Source: Sanguibacter gelidistatuariae (GTDB lineage: Bacteria; Actinomycetota; Actinomycetes; Actinomycetales; Cellulomonadaceae). From it: 64,000 bases of DNA. How positions within the stretch are numbered: the stretch's first letter is position 1; each line of letters begins with the position of its first letter. Shown piece after piece: positions 17,855 to 26,913 of the stretch. The translations under genes and the position numbers were made by a program. The stretch spans positions 434,001 through 498,000 of the forward strand of contig NZ_FMYH01000001.1 in assembly GCF_900096585.1 (NCBI RefSeq), read 5' to 3'. The notes under the pieces were generated by a model that saw nothing but the letters and a program-made list of their open reading frames with translations, searched no databases and had not been told where the DNA came from.

Positions 17855-19543
17855 TCATCTGGAGAAGCGGGGGAGCTTGCGCAGCATCGGGCGAATCAGG
17901 CCCTGGAGCTCGTCGACGCGCATGAGTCGCAGGGCGAGCACGTAGACGGCCACCATCGTGGTGCCGACCAAGGTCGTCACACCGAGCGCCGCCCACCAGG
18001 AGTCGGAGGGCTCGAAACCCCACACGCTGAGGATTCCCCACCCGATCAGGCCGGCGGCGACAGCTGCCGCGACGAGCTGGACGTGCAGCCGGACGATGCG
18101 GGCCAGGTCTAGACCCTCCAGGCGATCGATCATCCCGCCGATCCGCAGCGCCACCCCGACGAAGTTCGACAGGGACATGGCCGCCGCGACCCCGACGACC
18201 CACCAGCGGCCGGGCAGCAGCGCCATCCCGGCGAGCGCGCCGCCCACGAGGACGATCGTCACCGGGATCTGGATGAGGAACACCGTCCGCCCGTCCTCGA
18301 AGGCGAAATACACCCACTTCATGAGCGCCATCGCCCCGAGCGGCACGAGCCCCAGCCCCAGGGCGGCCAGGACCTGGCCGACGACGACGACGTCGGCCGA
18401 GTGCAGCGTGGGGACCAGCACCTTCATCACCGGCTGTGACATGACCAGGAAGAACGCCGTCGCGAACACGGTGAACACCGCGATGACCCGGAGCCCCCTG
18501 GAGACGTTCGCCCGGACGGTCTTGAGGTCGCCGATGGCCGCAGCTGCGCTCATCCCGGTGAACAGCGCCGTGGCGATCGAGACAGTCACGAGGGAGTGGG
18601 GGAGCAGGTAGACCATGAGCGCCTGGGTATAGGCGCCGTTCCCGGCTACCACGAGGCTGTCGGTCCCGGCGTCGCACTGTGCCCGGGTGTAGGCGTCGAG
18701 GCAGGCGGCCATCGGGGCGGAGGTCGCGATCCGCGAGCTCACCAGGACCGCGACCTGGTCGAGCAGGACTGCGGCGAAGGTCCACAGTCCCACCCGGCCC
18801 GCCGAGCGCAGGCCGACCCCGCGGATGCCGAACCGCAGGTGCCAACGGAACCCGGAGCGCCACAGCGGCACCACGAGGATGAGGGCCTGGCAGATGACGC
18901 CGAAGGTGGTCACCGCGCCGAGCAGGGCGACCTGGCCCGTCGTCCAGGACTCCACGAGCGCGCCGCCGCGGGGGGCGCCCCCGAAGATGACGAGGAAGGC
19001 GCCGAGCCCGGCGATGGAGATGATGTTGTTGAGCGCCGGCGCCCACATGAACGGGCCGAACTGCCCGCGGGCGTTGAGCACCTGGCCGAGGACCGTATAG
19101 AGCCCATAGAAGAAGAGCTGGGGTATGCACCAGAAGGCGAAGGAGACCGCGAGGGCGACCTGGGCGGTGGTCCAGTCGTTGCTCGTGTAGAGCCCGACCA
19201 TGGCACTCGCCCCGAGGGTGAACACGGCCGTGATCACCAGCAGCGCGGTCCCGGTGAGGCTGAGCAGCTTGTCGAGATACTCCTGGGCGTTCGGTGACCG
19301 GTAGGCCCGCATGACCTGCGGGACGATCACCGCATTGAGCATCCCGCCCGCGATGATCGCGAAGAGGATGTTCGGCACCTTGTTCGCGATGTCGAAGGCG
19401 TCGGCGATCGGTCCGGTCGCCCCGACCACTGCGACGAGCAGGAGGTTGCGCACGAGCCCGAGGCCGCGGGAGACCGCCGTGCCCGAGGCCATGATGAGCG
19501 AGCTGCGGCCCACCGACGTGCTAGCGCTCGTGGGGGTGCTCAC
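17855..19543 (-). CDS. murJ: lipid II flippase MurJ (MviN family)
   Basis: Polytopic MOP-superfamily flippase moving lipid II across the membrane. The 562-residue product has about 14 hydrophobic segments. It opens with SLIMASGTAVSRGLGLVRN (the conserved MviN N-terminus) and AFDIANKVPN, and has the FYGLYTVLGQVLNARGQFGPFMW segment in the middle. GTG 19543 sits behind GGAGAACC. Its first 23 bp overlap the end of the upstream DUF6049 gene. The operon order NUDIX-DUF6049-murJ-pseudokinase is typical for actinobacteria and puts cell-wall export next to a putative regulator. Confidence 0.94.
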   Translation of the reverse strand: MSTPTSASTSVGRSSLIMASGTAVSRGLGLVRNLLLVAVVGATGPIADAFDIANKVPNILFAIIAGGMLNAVIVPQVMRAYRSPNAQEYLDKLLSLTGTALLVITAVFTLGASAMVGLYTSNDWTTAQVALAVSFAFWCIPQLFFYGLYTVLGQVLNARGQFGPFMWAPALNNIISIAGLGAFLVIFGGAPRGGALVESWTTGQVALLGAVTTFGVICQALILVVPLWRSGFRWHLRFGIRGVGLRSAGRVGLWTFAAVLLDQVAVLVSSRIATSAPMAACLDAYTRAQCDAGTDSLVVAGNGAYTQALMVYLLPHSLVTVSIATALFTGMSAAAAIGDLKTVRANVSRGLRVIAVFTVFATAFFLVMSQPVMKVLVPTLHSADVVVVGQVLAALGLGLVPLGAMALMKWVYFAFEDGRTVFLIQIPVTIVLVGGALAGMALLPGRWWVVGVAAAMSLSNFVGVALRIGGMIDRLEGLDLARIVRLHVQLVAAAVAAGLIGWGILSVWGFEPSDSWWAALGVTTLVGTTMVAVYVLALRLMRVDELQGLIRPMLRKLPRFSR

Positions 19544-21740
19544 GTGGTTCTCCGTCTTCGCTGGATGGCTCGGGGTCGGCCAGGGCTGGTTCGATCGACT
19601 CGACTGAGGCGACGGGGTCGATCCGGTCGGCCGGCTCAACCGTATCGCCGTTCTCGAGCTGCTCGACGACGGCCGCCGAGGCCCGCCGGTCCGAGCGGCC
19701 ACGGTGGATGGTGCGCCAGATCCCGACGCCCAGCAGCACCACGAGGAGCCCGGCGAAGATCGCCGTCCCGAGGTTCTCCCAGTCTGCCCTGACCCGGACG
19801 CCGATCGAGGCGGGACTGGCTATCAGAGTCCCGTCTGGGCTGAGGATCTGGATGTACACGGTGACGTTGCCACGCCCGACGGCGCGCACCTTGACCTTGG
19901 CAGACGCGTCTGAGCCGGCTGGGACGACGACCGTGACCGGAGCCTCGGCGACGAGCCGCGGGTCGTCCGGCTTGAGCTGGACGGTCACCGTGGCCGGCTG
20001 ATCGAGGGCGTTGTGGACCGTGATCGGCAGGCTGGAACCGGTGCTGATCAGCGTGAAGTCGCTTTGGCTGACGACTGAGATCGAGCTCGTCACGTCGTCT
20101 GCCTCGGCCGTGAGGCGGTCGATCGCCGCCGTCCGCCCGGCCGGGTCGTTGCGCCAGGCGACCGACGTCGCAGCGAGAGCTGCGGCGTCGACCGGCGTGG
20201 TCAGTGCCGCGGGGTCGGGAACGACCTGGGCGAAGTGCTCGACCGCCGCTCGGGTCGCCTCCAGGCTGGCCAGCTCGTCCCGGGTGAGCGCTCCTTGGAC
20301 GGTCGAGCTGGTCTCGGGAGAGCTCCGCGCCACGTCCGGGACGGGAGCGTCGATCAGGGTGGACACGGGCATGAGGCGGGCCCACGGGACGCCGTCGATG
20401 CCGCCCAGCTGGGCCTGCGCGATCTCCGGGGTCGGCGTCCAGGACCGCGGGGCGGTCAGCAGGATCGAGCGCACCTCGGCCGGGCGCTCGCGGGAGATGA
20501 TCGCTAGCTCGGCGACCATGCGTTGGCGGGCCGCGGCCGGTGACGTTTGGGTCGGCGCGGCGAGCTGGGAGCTCAGCACTGCGTCGGGCACGAGCGCGGT
20601 CACCGTGCCGGACGAGGTAGCCAGCGAGGCCAGACCCGTGGGGGTGTAGGTGAGCTCAGGGTCGGGCTGCAGGGCGCCCGGGGCGGCGACCACAAGCGGC
20701 GTGCCGGCCGATGCGGCCAGGCGCAGGACCGACGTCGTCGGCACCGCCTGGGCCGGCCACGCGAGGTCCGTGCGCCACGTGGAGAGCCCGGTGGGCAGCT
20801 CCTCGCGCTGGGGCGGGCTGATGCCCGCTGCGGCGAAGGCGCTCCAGTCCTGGTCGAAGGTCGGCAGCGCAAAGACGTCACGGCCGCCCGAGGCAGCCAG
20901 GGTGTGGCGGGCCCACGCGGTGGCCGCCGGGGACGTCGCGGGCTCGTCGGCGCCGTCCCTGGCGACGGCGCTGACGATCGCGGGGTCTACTGCCCACGCC
21001 ACGGCCGGGAACTCCTCGGTGCTGGCCACCACCTTGCTCAGGCGACCGGTCTTGTCTGTGGCCTCCCCCAGACCTGGGGTCGACCCGACCGGGTCGAGGG
21101 GGTCGAAGGCGGGCCCGACGACAGGGACGAGGACGCTCACGTCGACGGGCGTGATCTCCTCGTCGGCCACCGGGAACCAGACAAGATAGGTACGCAGCAC
21201 ACCGAGGGGGGTTGTGGCGGGGTAGGAAGTGCCCTCGCCGGTCACCGAGACGGCGATGCCGCGCGGGCCCCAGCCCACCTGCCCGCCCATCAGAGTGAGC
21301 GAGTCGGCCTCGACCGAGAATGTGATGGTCGTGGTCGCACCCGCGGCCAGCGTGTCCGGCAGGGGAAGGGCCTGCACGGTCGTCCCGACCGGTGCGCTCT
21401 CGGGGAGGTCCTCCCACCCGGCGAAGGCGACGCGGGTCGAGTAGCGGTACTTGGACACGCTGAGCTTCGCGACCGGCGACGTGATGTCCGTCGTGGTGGT
21501 GTTCTCGATCTGGGCGACGACGGTGAGCGTGTCCCCGGGGCGGGTCACCTCAGGGCTGAGGCTCAGCAGCCGGACCGCGACCGGCGCGGTCGAGGTCACG
21601 GCCGGCTCGGGGACGGCGGCCGCGGCGGGCAGGGCGAGCGGCGCGCCCAGGCTGGTCAGGATCAAGGCCATGGCCAGGACCGCCAGCACACCCACGATGC
21701 TGGCTCCGGCGCGGCGGATCGGTCGAACGAGTGCGGTCAT
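19521..21740 (-). CDS. DUF6049 family secreted/membrane protein
   Basis: The 739-residue product has a signal peptide (hydrophobic stretch about 14-38, ending near AAAAVPE). A large extracellular region with beta-rich segments resembling the chitobiase/alpha-galactosidase NEW3-like fold follows (PGDTLTVVAQIENTT and later GNVTVYIQIL). A single C-terminal membrane helix (about 662-682, AIFAGLLVVLLGVGIW) and a basic then acidic cytoplasmic tail complete it. No enzymatic residues were recognised. It is always found upstream of murJ in related actinobacteria, so a role in envelope assembly is inferred. It overlaps murJ by 23 bp and the NUDIX gene by 4 bp. Confidence 0.8.
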   Translation of the reverse strand: MTALVRPIRRAGASIVGVLAVLAMALILTSLGAPLALPAAAAVPEPAVTSTAPVAVRLLSLSPEVTRPGDTLTVVAQIENTTTTDITSPVAKLSVSKYRYSTRVAFAGWEDLPESAPVGTTVQALPLPDTLAAGATTTITFSVEADSLTLMGGQVGWGPRGIAVSVTGEGTSYPATTPLGVLRTYLVWFPVADEEITPVDVSVLVPVVGPAFDPLDPVGSTPGLGEATDKTGRLSKVVASTEEFPAVAWAVDPAIVSAVARDGADEPATSPAATAWARHTLAASGGRDVFALPTFDQDWSAFAAAGISPPQREELPTGLSTWRTDLAWPAQAVPTTSVLRLAASAGTPLVVAAPGALQPDPELTYTPTGLASLATSSGTVTALVPDAVLSSQLAAPTQTSPAAARQRMVAELAIISRERPAEVRSILLTAPRSWTPTPEIAQAQLGGIDGVPWARLMPVSTLIDAPVPDVARSSPETSSTVQGALTRDELASLEATRAAVEHFAQVVPDPAALTTPVDAAALAATSVAWRNDPAGRTAAIDRLTAEADDVTSSISVVSQSDFTLISTGSSLPITVHNALDQPATVTVQLKPDDPRLVAEAPVTVVVPAGSDASAKVKVRAVGRGNVTVYIQILSPDGTLIASPASIGVRVRADWENLGTAIFAGLLVVLLGVGIWRTIHRGRSDRRASAAVVEQLENGDTVEPADRIDPVASVESIEPALADPEPSSEDGEPREHPHER

Positions 21741-22354
21741 TGCTGCGAGGGCGGGTTCCGGTCGATGCCACGAGACTGGTTGAGCAGCTCGAGGGCGGCC
21801 GAGGCCAGGCGGCGTTCGTTGGGGTAGCTCAGAGTCGCGGAGAGGTCGGCGAACGCGACCCAGGCGACGTCCTCAGCCTCGCTGTCCGGGTCGCCCTCGA
21901 CGGTGAGGAAGCCACCGATGGCCTCCAGGAGGAAGTGGTGCACGACTTTGTGGACGCGGCGGTCGTCGCCGGTGAACCAGTAGTCGATCACGCCGAGACG
22001 GCGCTGGATGGACCCGGTGATGCCGGTCTCTTCGGCGATCTCACGGACGGCCGCCTCTTCGGCGGTCTCCACTCCCTCGAGGTGCCCCTTGGGCAGGCAC
22101 CACTCGAGTCGCCCGGCGCGGTTGCGTCGAGCGATGACAGCGGCGTGGAACACCCCGTCGATGATCTCCACGACGAGGCCACCGGCGGAGGTCTCTTCGA
22201 CGATGGGAAGGTCGGAGGATCCGTGGGCTGTGGGCGCCGCCGACCCTGCCACCGGGTGAGGCGCCTGCGGGTCGATCCGCAACGGGTGGCCTCCCGGCGG
22301 CGCTGGGACCGGGGAGCGGCCCTGTGAGTGCGCGGCGCTGGACATGTCGGCCAC
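21737..22354 (-). CDS. NUDIX hydrolase
   Basis: Predicted nucleoside-diphosphate-linked pyrophosphatase. The NUDIX box spans about residues 89-111: G at 89, then REIAEETGI at the end, with the REx2EE core intact. The first ~50 residues are Pro/Ala-rich and low in similarity, so the true start may be later (ATG 22345 or beyond). It begins the leftward operon NUDIX-DUF6049-murJ-pseudokinase and is divergent from cca. The substrate is unknown. Confidence 0.85.
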   Translation of the reverse strand: MADMSSAAHSQGRSPVPAPPGGHPLRIDPQAPHPVAGSAAPTAHGSSDLPIVEETSAGGLVVEIIDGVFHAAVIARRNRAGRLEWCLPKGHLEGVETAEEAAVREIAEETGITGSIQRRLGVIDYWFTGDDRRVHKVVHHFLLEAIGGFLTVEGDPDSEAEDVAWVAFADLSATLSYPNERRLASAALELLNQSRGIDRNPPSQQ

Positions 22355-22383
22355 TTTATCTTTATCTGGCAGGCTTTGATGTT

Positions 22384-23910
22384 GTGCCTACGTCGACGAG
22401 TGCTGTAAACCCTGAGAATCCGGCCCTGGGCCACGATCTTGCCGGTGAGCTGTCCGCGCAAGTCGCGCTGCTGCGCCGTCGGGCAACCACGGTTTTGACC
22501 CATATGGCGCCAGAGGCAGTCGAGCTCGGCGAGATCTTCGCGGCCGCCGGACACGAGCTGGCGCTCGTGGGCGGACCGGTCCGCGATGCCTTTCTGGGGC
22601 GCTCTAGCGCCGATCTGGACTTCGCGACGTCGGCCAGTCCCGACCAGACCCAGGCCCTTCTTGCGGGCTGGGGCGACGCACACTGGGACATCGGCAAAGA
22701 GTTCGGCACGATCGGGGCGAAGCGGTTCGCCAAGGGGAAGGTGCCCGAGGTTGTGGTGGAAGTCACGACCTACCGCACGGACGAGTACGACCCGGCCTCA
22801 CGCAAGCCGGTCGTCGCCTTCGGCGACACCCTCGAGGGCGACCTGTCCCGGCGGGACTTCACGGTCAACGCGATGGCGGTGCGGCTGCCCGAGCTGACCT
22901 TCGTCGATCCCCACGACGGCCTCGTCGACCTGGCCGCGCAGCTGCTCCGCACACCGATCGAGGCCGCGCGGTCCTTCGACGACGACCCGTTGCGGATGAT
23001 GCGCGCTGCGCGCTTCGCCGCCCAGATCGGATTCACCGTCGAGGCGTCGGCCCACCAGGCGATCGTCGACATGGCCGAGCGCATCACGATCGTCTCGGCC
23101 GAGCGGGTACGGGACGAGCTCAGCAAGCTGCTGCTCGCGAGCAGGCCGCGGCTGGGACTGAGCGTCCTGGTCGAGACCGGGCTGGCCGACCACGTGCTGC
23201 CCGAGCTGCCCGCGATGGCACTCGCCGTCGACGAGCATCGCCGGCACAAGGACGTCTACGAGCACTCCCTGACTGTGCTGAACCAGGCGATCGATCTGGA
23301 GACCGAGCCGGATGGCGCGGTGCCCGGCCCCGACCTCGTGCTGCGCCTTGCCGCCCTGCTGCACGACGCCGGCAAGCCCGCGACCCGCAAGTTCGAGGAT
23401 GGCGGCACGGTGAGCTTCCACCACCACGAGCTGGTCGGCGCGAAGCTGGCCTCCAAGCGGCTCAAGGCGCTGCGCTATGACAAGGAGACGGTTGCGGCCG
23501 TGACCCGGCTCGTCGAGCTGCACCTGCGCTTCCACGGATACGGCGAGGGGGCCTGGACGGACTCGGCCGTGCGCCGGTACGTGACCGACGCGGGCCCGCT
23601 GCTCGAGCGGCTGCACCGACTGACCCGGGCGGACTGCACCACCCGGAACAAGCGCAAGGCCCAACGCCTCTCGGCGGCCTACGACGACCTCGAGGCCCGG
23701 ATCGAGAAGCTGCAGGGGGAGGAGGAGCTCGCCTCGATCCGTCCGGACCTGGACGGCGCGCAGATCATGGCCATCCTCGGGATCGGACCGGGTCCCGAGG
23801 TAGGGGTGGCGTACCGCTTCCTCATGGAACTGCGACTGGACCGTGGGCCGCTGGACCATGACACGGCCCGTGATGAACTGCTGACCTGGTGGAACGCTCG
23901 GGAGGACTAG
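22384..23910 (+). CDS. cca: CCA tRNA nucleotidyltransferase
   Basis: Adds or repairs the 3' CCA of tRNAs. The 508-residue product has the nucleotidyltransferase head with LVGGPVRDAFLG and the catalytic DLDFAT motif (about 60-80), then RRDFTVNAMAV and the RMMRAARFAAQIGF neck. A C-terminal HD domain shows HKDVYEHSLTV, LLHDAGKPATR and HHHELVGAKLA. The start chosen is GTG 22384; a reading beginning at 22324 would overlap the divergent NUDIX gene. No strong ribosome site is seen, so a leaderless transcript is possible. Confidence 0.94.
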   Translation: MPTSTSAVNPENPALGHDLAGELSAQVALLRRRATTVLTHMAPEAVELGEIFAAAGHELALVGGPVRDAFLGRSSADLDFATSASPDQTQALLAGWGDAHWDIGKEFGTIGAKRFAKGKVPEVVVEVTTYRTDEYDPASRKPVVAFGDTLEGDLSRRDFTVNAMAVRLPELTFVDPHDGLVDLAAQLLRTPIEAARSFDDDPLRMMRAARFAAQIGFTVEASAHQAIVDMAERITIVSAERVRDELSKLLLASRPRLGLSVLVETGLADHVLPELPAMALAVDEHRRHKDVYEHSLTVLNQAIDLETEPDGAVPGPDLVLRLAALLHDAGKPATRKFEDGGTVSFHHHELVGAKLASKRLKALRYDKETVAAVTRLVELHLRFHGYGEGAWTDSAVRRYVTDAGPLLERLHRLTRADCTTRNKRKAQRLSAAYDDLEARIEKLQGEEELASIRPDLDGAQIMAILGIGPGPEVGVAYRFLMELRLDRGPLDHDTARDELLTWWNARED

Positions 23911-23921
23911 AAAACCACCAA

Positions 23922-23937
23922 CGTTTCACGTGGAACA
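23922..23937. promoter_or_regulatory. outlying parS-like site (14/16)
   Basis: CGTTTCACGTGGAACA differs from consensus at two positions (first base and one base of the right half). It lies in the intergenic gap after cca, 13 kb from the main parS cluster. Confidence 0.6.
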
Positions 23938-24005
23938 GACCCGGGCAGCCTCTGGCGCCGACCGTTCCGTACCACCGCCAATTCGTACTACCGCTAGGAG
24001 CGACC

Positions 24006-24311
24006 ATGCGTGAAGTTGACCTCACCACGACCGACGAGGCCCTCGCGGCCGGCGGCTATGTGCTCGATGTTCGAGAGGCCGACGAGTTTGCCGCCGTGCA
24101 CGTCCCGGGGGTGACGCACATCCCGCTGAGCGAGCTGGTCGCCCGGGTGGCTGAGGTTCCGGCCGAGGGAACGGTCCACGTCATCTGCGCGATGGGCGGG
24201 CGGTCGTTGCAGGGCGCGGAGTACCTGGAGTCGACCGGTCGGACCGCGGTGTCGGTCGAAGGCGGCACCCAAGCCTGGATCCAGTCCGGGCGCCCCGTCG
24301 TGCGCGGCTGA
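24006..24311 (+). CDS. rhodanese-like domain protein
   Basis: Single-domain rhodanese of 101 residues, expected to transfer sulfane sulfur or act as a thiol-based carrier. It has YVLDVREADEFAAVHVPG (about 18-35) and the active-site loop CAMGGRS (about 61-67), with the catalytic Cys first and the expected Gly/Arg. The ATG at 24006 is preceded by TAGGAG. It stands alone after cca; the partner sulfur acceptor is not evident. Confidence 0.9.
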   Translation: MREVDLTTTDEALAAGGYVLDVREADEFAAVHVPGVTHIPLSELVARVAEVPAEGTVHVICAMGGRSLQGAEYLESTGRTAVSVEGGTQAWIQSGRPVVRG

Positions 24312-24320
24312 GCGGGGACT

Positions 24321-25622
24321 TCAGGCGTCAGTCACAGTGCGTGCGACCCGGGCGCCCCACCGGCCGAAGGCCAGCGCGGTCAGGGCGTAGGCAGCCGCGA
24401 GGACGACAAACATGGGGCGTGAATACCCCTTGTCGGGCAACGTCACGGCGGCCAGCGCCGCCGCGCCGATGAAGGCGCTGTTGTACAGGACGTCGTAGAA
24501 GGCGAAGGCGCGGCCCCGGAACTCGTCGGGGGTGTCGCGCTGCACGATCGTGTCGACGGCGATCTTGGCGCCCTGGGCCGCGAGCCCCAACGCGACGGCG
24601 CACACGAGCATCGACGCGTGCGTCATCGTCGCGACGAGCACCAGCTGGCTGCCGCATGCCAGGAGCAGGCAGACGACGATCCAGGCGCGGGGGCCGATCC
24701 GGGCGGCGACGGTCGGGGTGAGCACGATCGCCGCCCCGAAGCCCACCGCCGTGGCGGCCAGGACCGTCGCGAACACTCCCAGACCGGTGTCCGCGGCGGA
24801 GCCGGTCGACAGCAGGTTCCGCGAGATGAGGATGCTCGCCACGAACGTCACCCCATAGAGGAACCGGTGCACGCCCATGACGACCAGGGCCTGCGCCGGG
24901 GTCCGGCGCCGCACCAGGAACCGGGCGCCCTCGGCGAGCCCGCGGCCCAGGTGCGCCAGGTCGCTGCGGAGCGGGCCGGCGTCGGGCACGGTGGCGGGGG
25001 AGGGGCCGAGGCGGGCCGCTGGGAAGCCGGCCGCGATGACGCTCGCGCCGACGAAGAAGACCGACGCGACCCCGAGCGACGTCGCGTCCCGCGCGATTCC
25101 CTCCGGGACGGCCAGTCCCACCAGTATCCCGGCGAGCCCGCCGACCCCGGCCGCGGCCGCGCCCAGCGTCGGCACCAGGGCATTCGCGGTGAGGAGCTGG
25201 GGGCCGTCGACGACCTGCGGCAACGACGCGGAGAGAGCGGCCAACAGGAAGCGGTTGAGCGAGAGGATCGTCAGCGCGAGGACGTAGATCGCGGGGCCGA
25301 TGCCCGAGACGAGGATGGTCCCGGCGACCGCGAGGGTGAGCACCACCCGCATCAGGTTGACAACCACCAGCACCTGGCGCCGGCGCCACCGGTCGAGGAG
25401 CACCCCGGCCCAGGGGCCCACGATCGTGAACGGTGCGAGCAGGATCGTGAAGGCGACCGCGATCGAGGCAGCGGTTCCCTGGCTCTGCGGCGAGAAGAAG
25501 AACAATGTGGCGAGGCCGACCTGGAACATCCCGTCACCGGCCTGGCTCACCATCCGCACGGCGAACAGCCGCCTGAAGTCACGAAGGCGCAGCAGGACGC
25601 GCAGGTCAGCCAGGGCAGTCAC
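24321..25622 (-). CDS. MFS transporter
   Basis: Predicted 433-residue integral membrane transporter with about 12 hydrophobic segments. It begins with a short cytoplasmic N-terminus (LLRLRDFRRLFAVRMVSQ). The MFS loop 2-3 signature appears as GVLLDRWRRRQVLV (about 74-87). The group resembles MFS_3/multidrug-efflux-like exporters; the substrate is unknown. It converges on the rhodanese gene and ends 10 bp from it. The gene 3' to it on the other side is ino1, separated by a hairpin and a tandem duplication. Confidence 0.83.
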   Translation of the reverse strand: MTALADLRVLLRLRDFRRLFAVRMVSQAGDGMFQVGLATLFFFSPQSQGTAASIAVAFTILLAPFTIVGPWAGVLLDRWRRRQVLVVVNLMRVVLTLAVAGTILVSGIGPAIYVLALTILSLNRFLLAALSASLPQVVDGPQLLTANALVPTLGAAAAGVGGLAGILVGLAVPEGIARDATSLGVASVFFVGASVIAAGFPAARLGPSPATVPDAGPLRSDLAHLGRGLAEGARFLVRRRTPAQALVVMGVHRFLYGVTFVASILISRNLLSTGSAADTGLGVFATVLAATAVGFGAAIVLTPTVAARIGPRAWIVVCLLLACGSQLVLVATMTHASMLVCAVALGLAAQGAKIAVDTIVQRDTPDEFRGRAFAFYDVLYNSAFIGAAALAAVTLPDKGYSRPMFVVLAAAYALTALAFGRWGARVARTVTDA

Positions 25623-25654
25623 TGGACCAGGGTACGGGGGAGCCGGCGGTACGG

Positions 25655-25690
25655 CTCAGGGCCCCGCCGCGAATGCGACGGGGCCCTGAG
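25655..25690. terminator. hairpin upstream of the MFS gene, downstream of ino1
   Basis: A 12-bp GC-rich stem (25655-25666 with 25679-25690) around a 12-nt loop. It follows the ino1 stop and the tandem repeat on the minus strand, so it probably ends ino1 transcription before the MFS gene. Confidence 0.75.
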
Positions 25691-25700
25691 TGTGATGCGG

Positions 25701-25831
25701 CGCTACGGATCAGCGCACTACCCTTCGGTCGCGCTGGTCCTCCGCTTGCTTCGCGGCGCTCTGGATCAGCGCACTACCCTTCGGTCGCGCTGGTCCTCCG
25801 CTTGCTTCGCGGCGCTACGGATCAGCGCTCG
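25701..25831. repeat. 56-bp tandem duplication at the ino1 3' end
   Basis: Unit 1 is 25701-25756 and unit 2 is 25757-25812; they differ at only one or two bases. A partial third copy (25813 to about 25829) runs through the ino1 stop codon. The repeat therefore looks like two extra copies of a segment that includes the gene end plus 3' flank. No open reading frame or hairpin of note was assigned to the unit. Confidence 0.85.
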
Positions 25832-26913
25832 TTGGTGCCGGCGATGAAGGCCTCGAGCTCGATGCGGCCCTGGGTGTCTTCCATCTGGACCGGCGGGGAC
25901 TTCATGAAGTACGTCGACGCGGACAGGATCGGTCCGCCGATGCCACGGTCCTTGGCGATCTTCACGGCGCGCACGGCGTCGATGATGATGCCGGCGGAGT
26001 TGGGGGAGTCCCAGACCTCGAGCTTGTACTCGAGGTTGAGGGGAACCTCACCGAAGGCACGACCCTCGAGGCGGACGTAGGCCCACTTGCGGTCGTCGAG
26101 CCAGGCGACGTAGTCCGACGGGCCGATGTGCACGTTGCGGTCGGACTTCTTGCCGCCGAGGGGGCCGGACAGGTTGGACGTGACGGCCTGCGTCTTGGAG
26201 ATCTTCTTGGACTCCAGGCGCTCGCGCTCGAGCATGTTCTTGAAGTCCATGTTGCCGCCGACGTTCAGCTGGTACGTGCGGTCCAGCACGACGCCGCGGT
26301 CCTCGAAGAGGCGAGCGAGCACGCGGTGCGTGATGGTCGCGCCGACCTGGGACTTGATGTCGTCGCCGACGATCGGGACGCCGGCGTCCTGGAACTTCTT
26401 GGCCCAGACAGGGTCAGAGGCGATGAAGACGGGGAGCGCGTTGACGAACGCGACGTTCGCGTCGATCGCGGCCTGCGCGTAGAACTTCGCGGCCTTCTCC
26501 GAGCCGACAGGGAGGTAGCAGACGAGAACGTCGACTGCGTTGTCCTTGAGGGTCTGGACGACGTCCACGGCCTCGGCGTCGGACTCTTCGATCGTCTCGC
26601 GGTAGTACTTGCCCAGACCGTCGAGGGTCGGGCCGCGCAGGACGGTCACGCCGGTCGGCGGGACATCGGCGATCTTGATCGTGTTGTTCTCGGACGCCTG
26701 CGTGGCGTCGGCGAGGTCGAAGCCAACCTTCTTCGCGTCGACGTCGAAGGCGACGACGAACTGGAGGTCGGAGATGTGGTATTCGCCGAACTGGACGTGC
26801 ATGAGCCCAGGCACAGTCTCGTTCTTGTCGGCGTTCCGGTAGTACTCGACGCCCTGGATAAGGGACGTTGCGCAGTTGCCGACGCCAACGATGGCGACGC
26901 GGATGGCAGTCAT
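25822..26913 (-). CDS. ino1: inositol-3-phosphate synthase
   Basis: Converts glucose 6-phosphate to L-myo-inositol 1-phosphate using NAD+, feeding mycothiol and phosphatidylinositol synthesis in actinobacteria. The 363-residue product has the NAD motif [13 protein letters not shown] (about 9-21) and the family blocks [27 protein letters not shown] and [15 protein letters not shown] (about 210-224). [15 protein letters not shown] lies near the C-terminus. The ATG overlaps the padR stop by 4 bp, so the two genes form one coupled unit controlled by the padR promoter. Confidence 0.95.
   Translation of the reverse strand: MTAIRVAIVGVGNCATSLIQGVEYYRNADKNETVPGLMHVQFGEYHISDLQFVVAFDVDAKKVGFDLADATQASENNTIKIADVPPTGVTVLRGPTLDGLGKYYRETIEESDAEAVDVVQTLKDNAVDVLVCYLPVGSEKAAKFYAQAAIDANVAFVNALPVFIASDPVWAKKFQDAGVPIVGDDIKSQVGATITHRVLARLFEDRGVVLDRTYQLNVGGNMDFKNMLERERLESKKISKTQAVTSNLSGPLGGKKSDRNVHIGPSDYVAWLDDRKWAYVRLEGRAFGEVPLNLEYKLEVWDSPNSAGIIIDAVRAVKIAKDRGIGGPILSASTYFMKSPPVQMEDTQGRIELEAFIAGTNER

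Noticed and set aside
25701..25831. possible CRISPR-like repeat
   Set aside because: Units are adjacent without spacers and only two full copies exist, with no cas genes. It is a tandem duplication.
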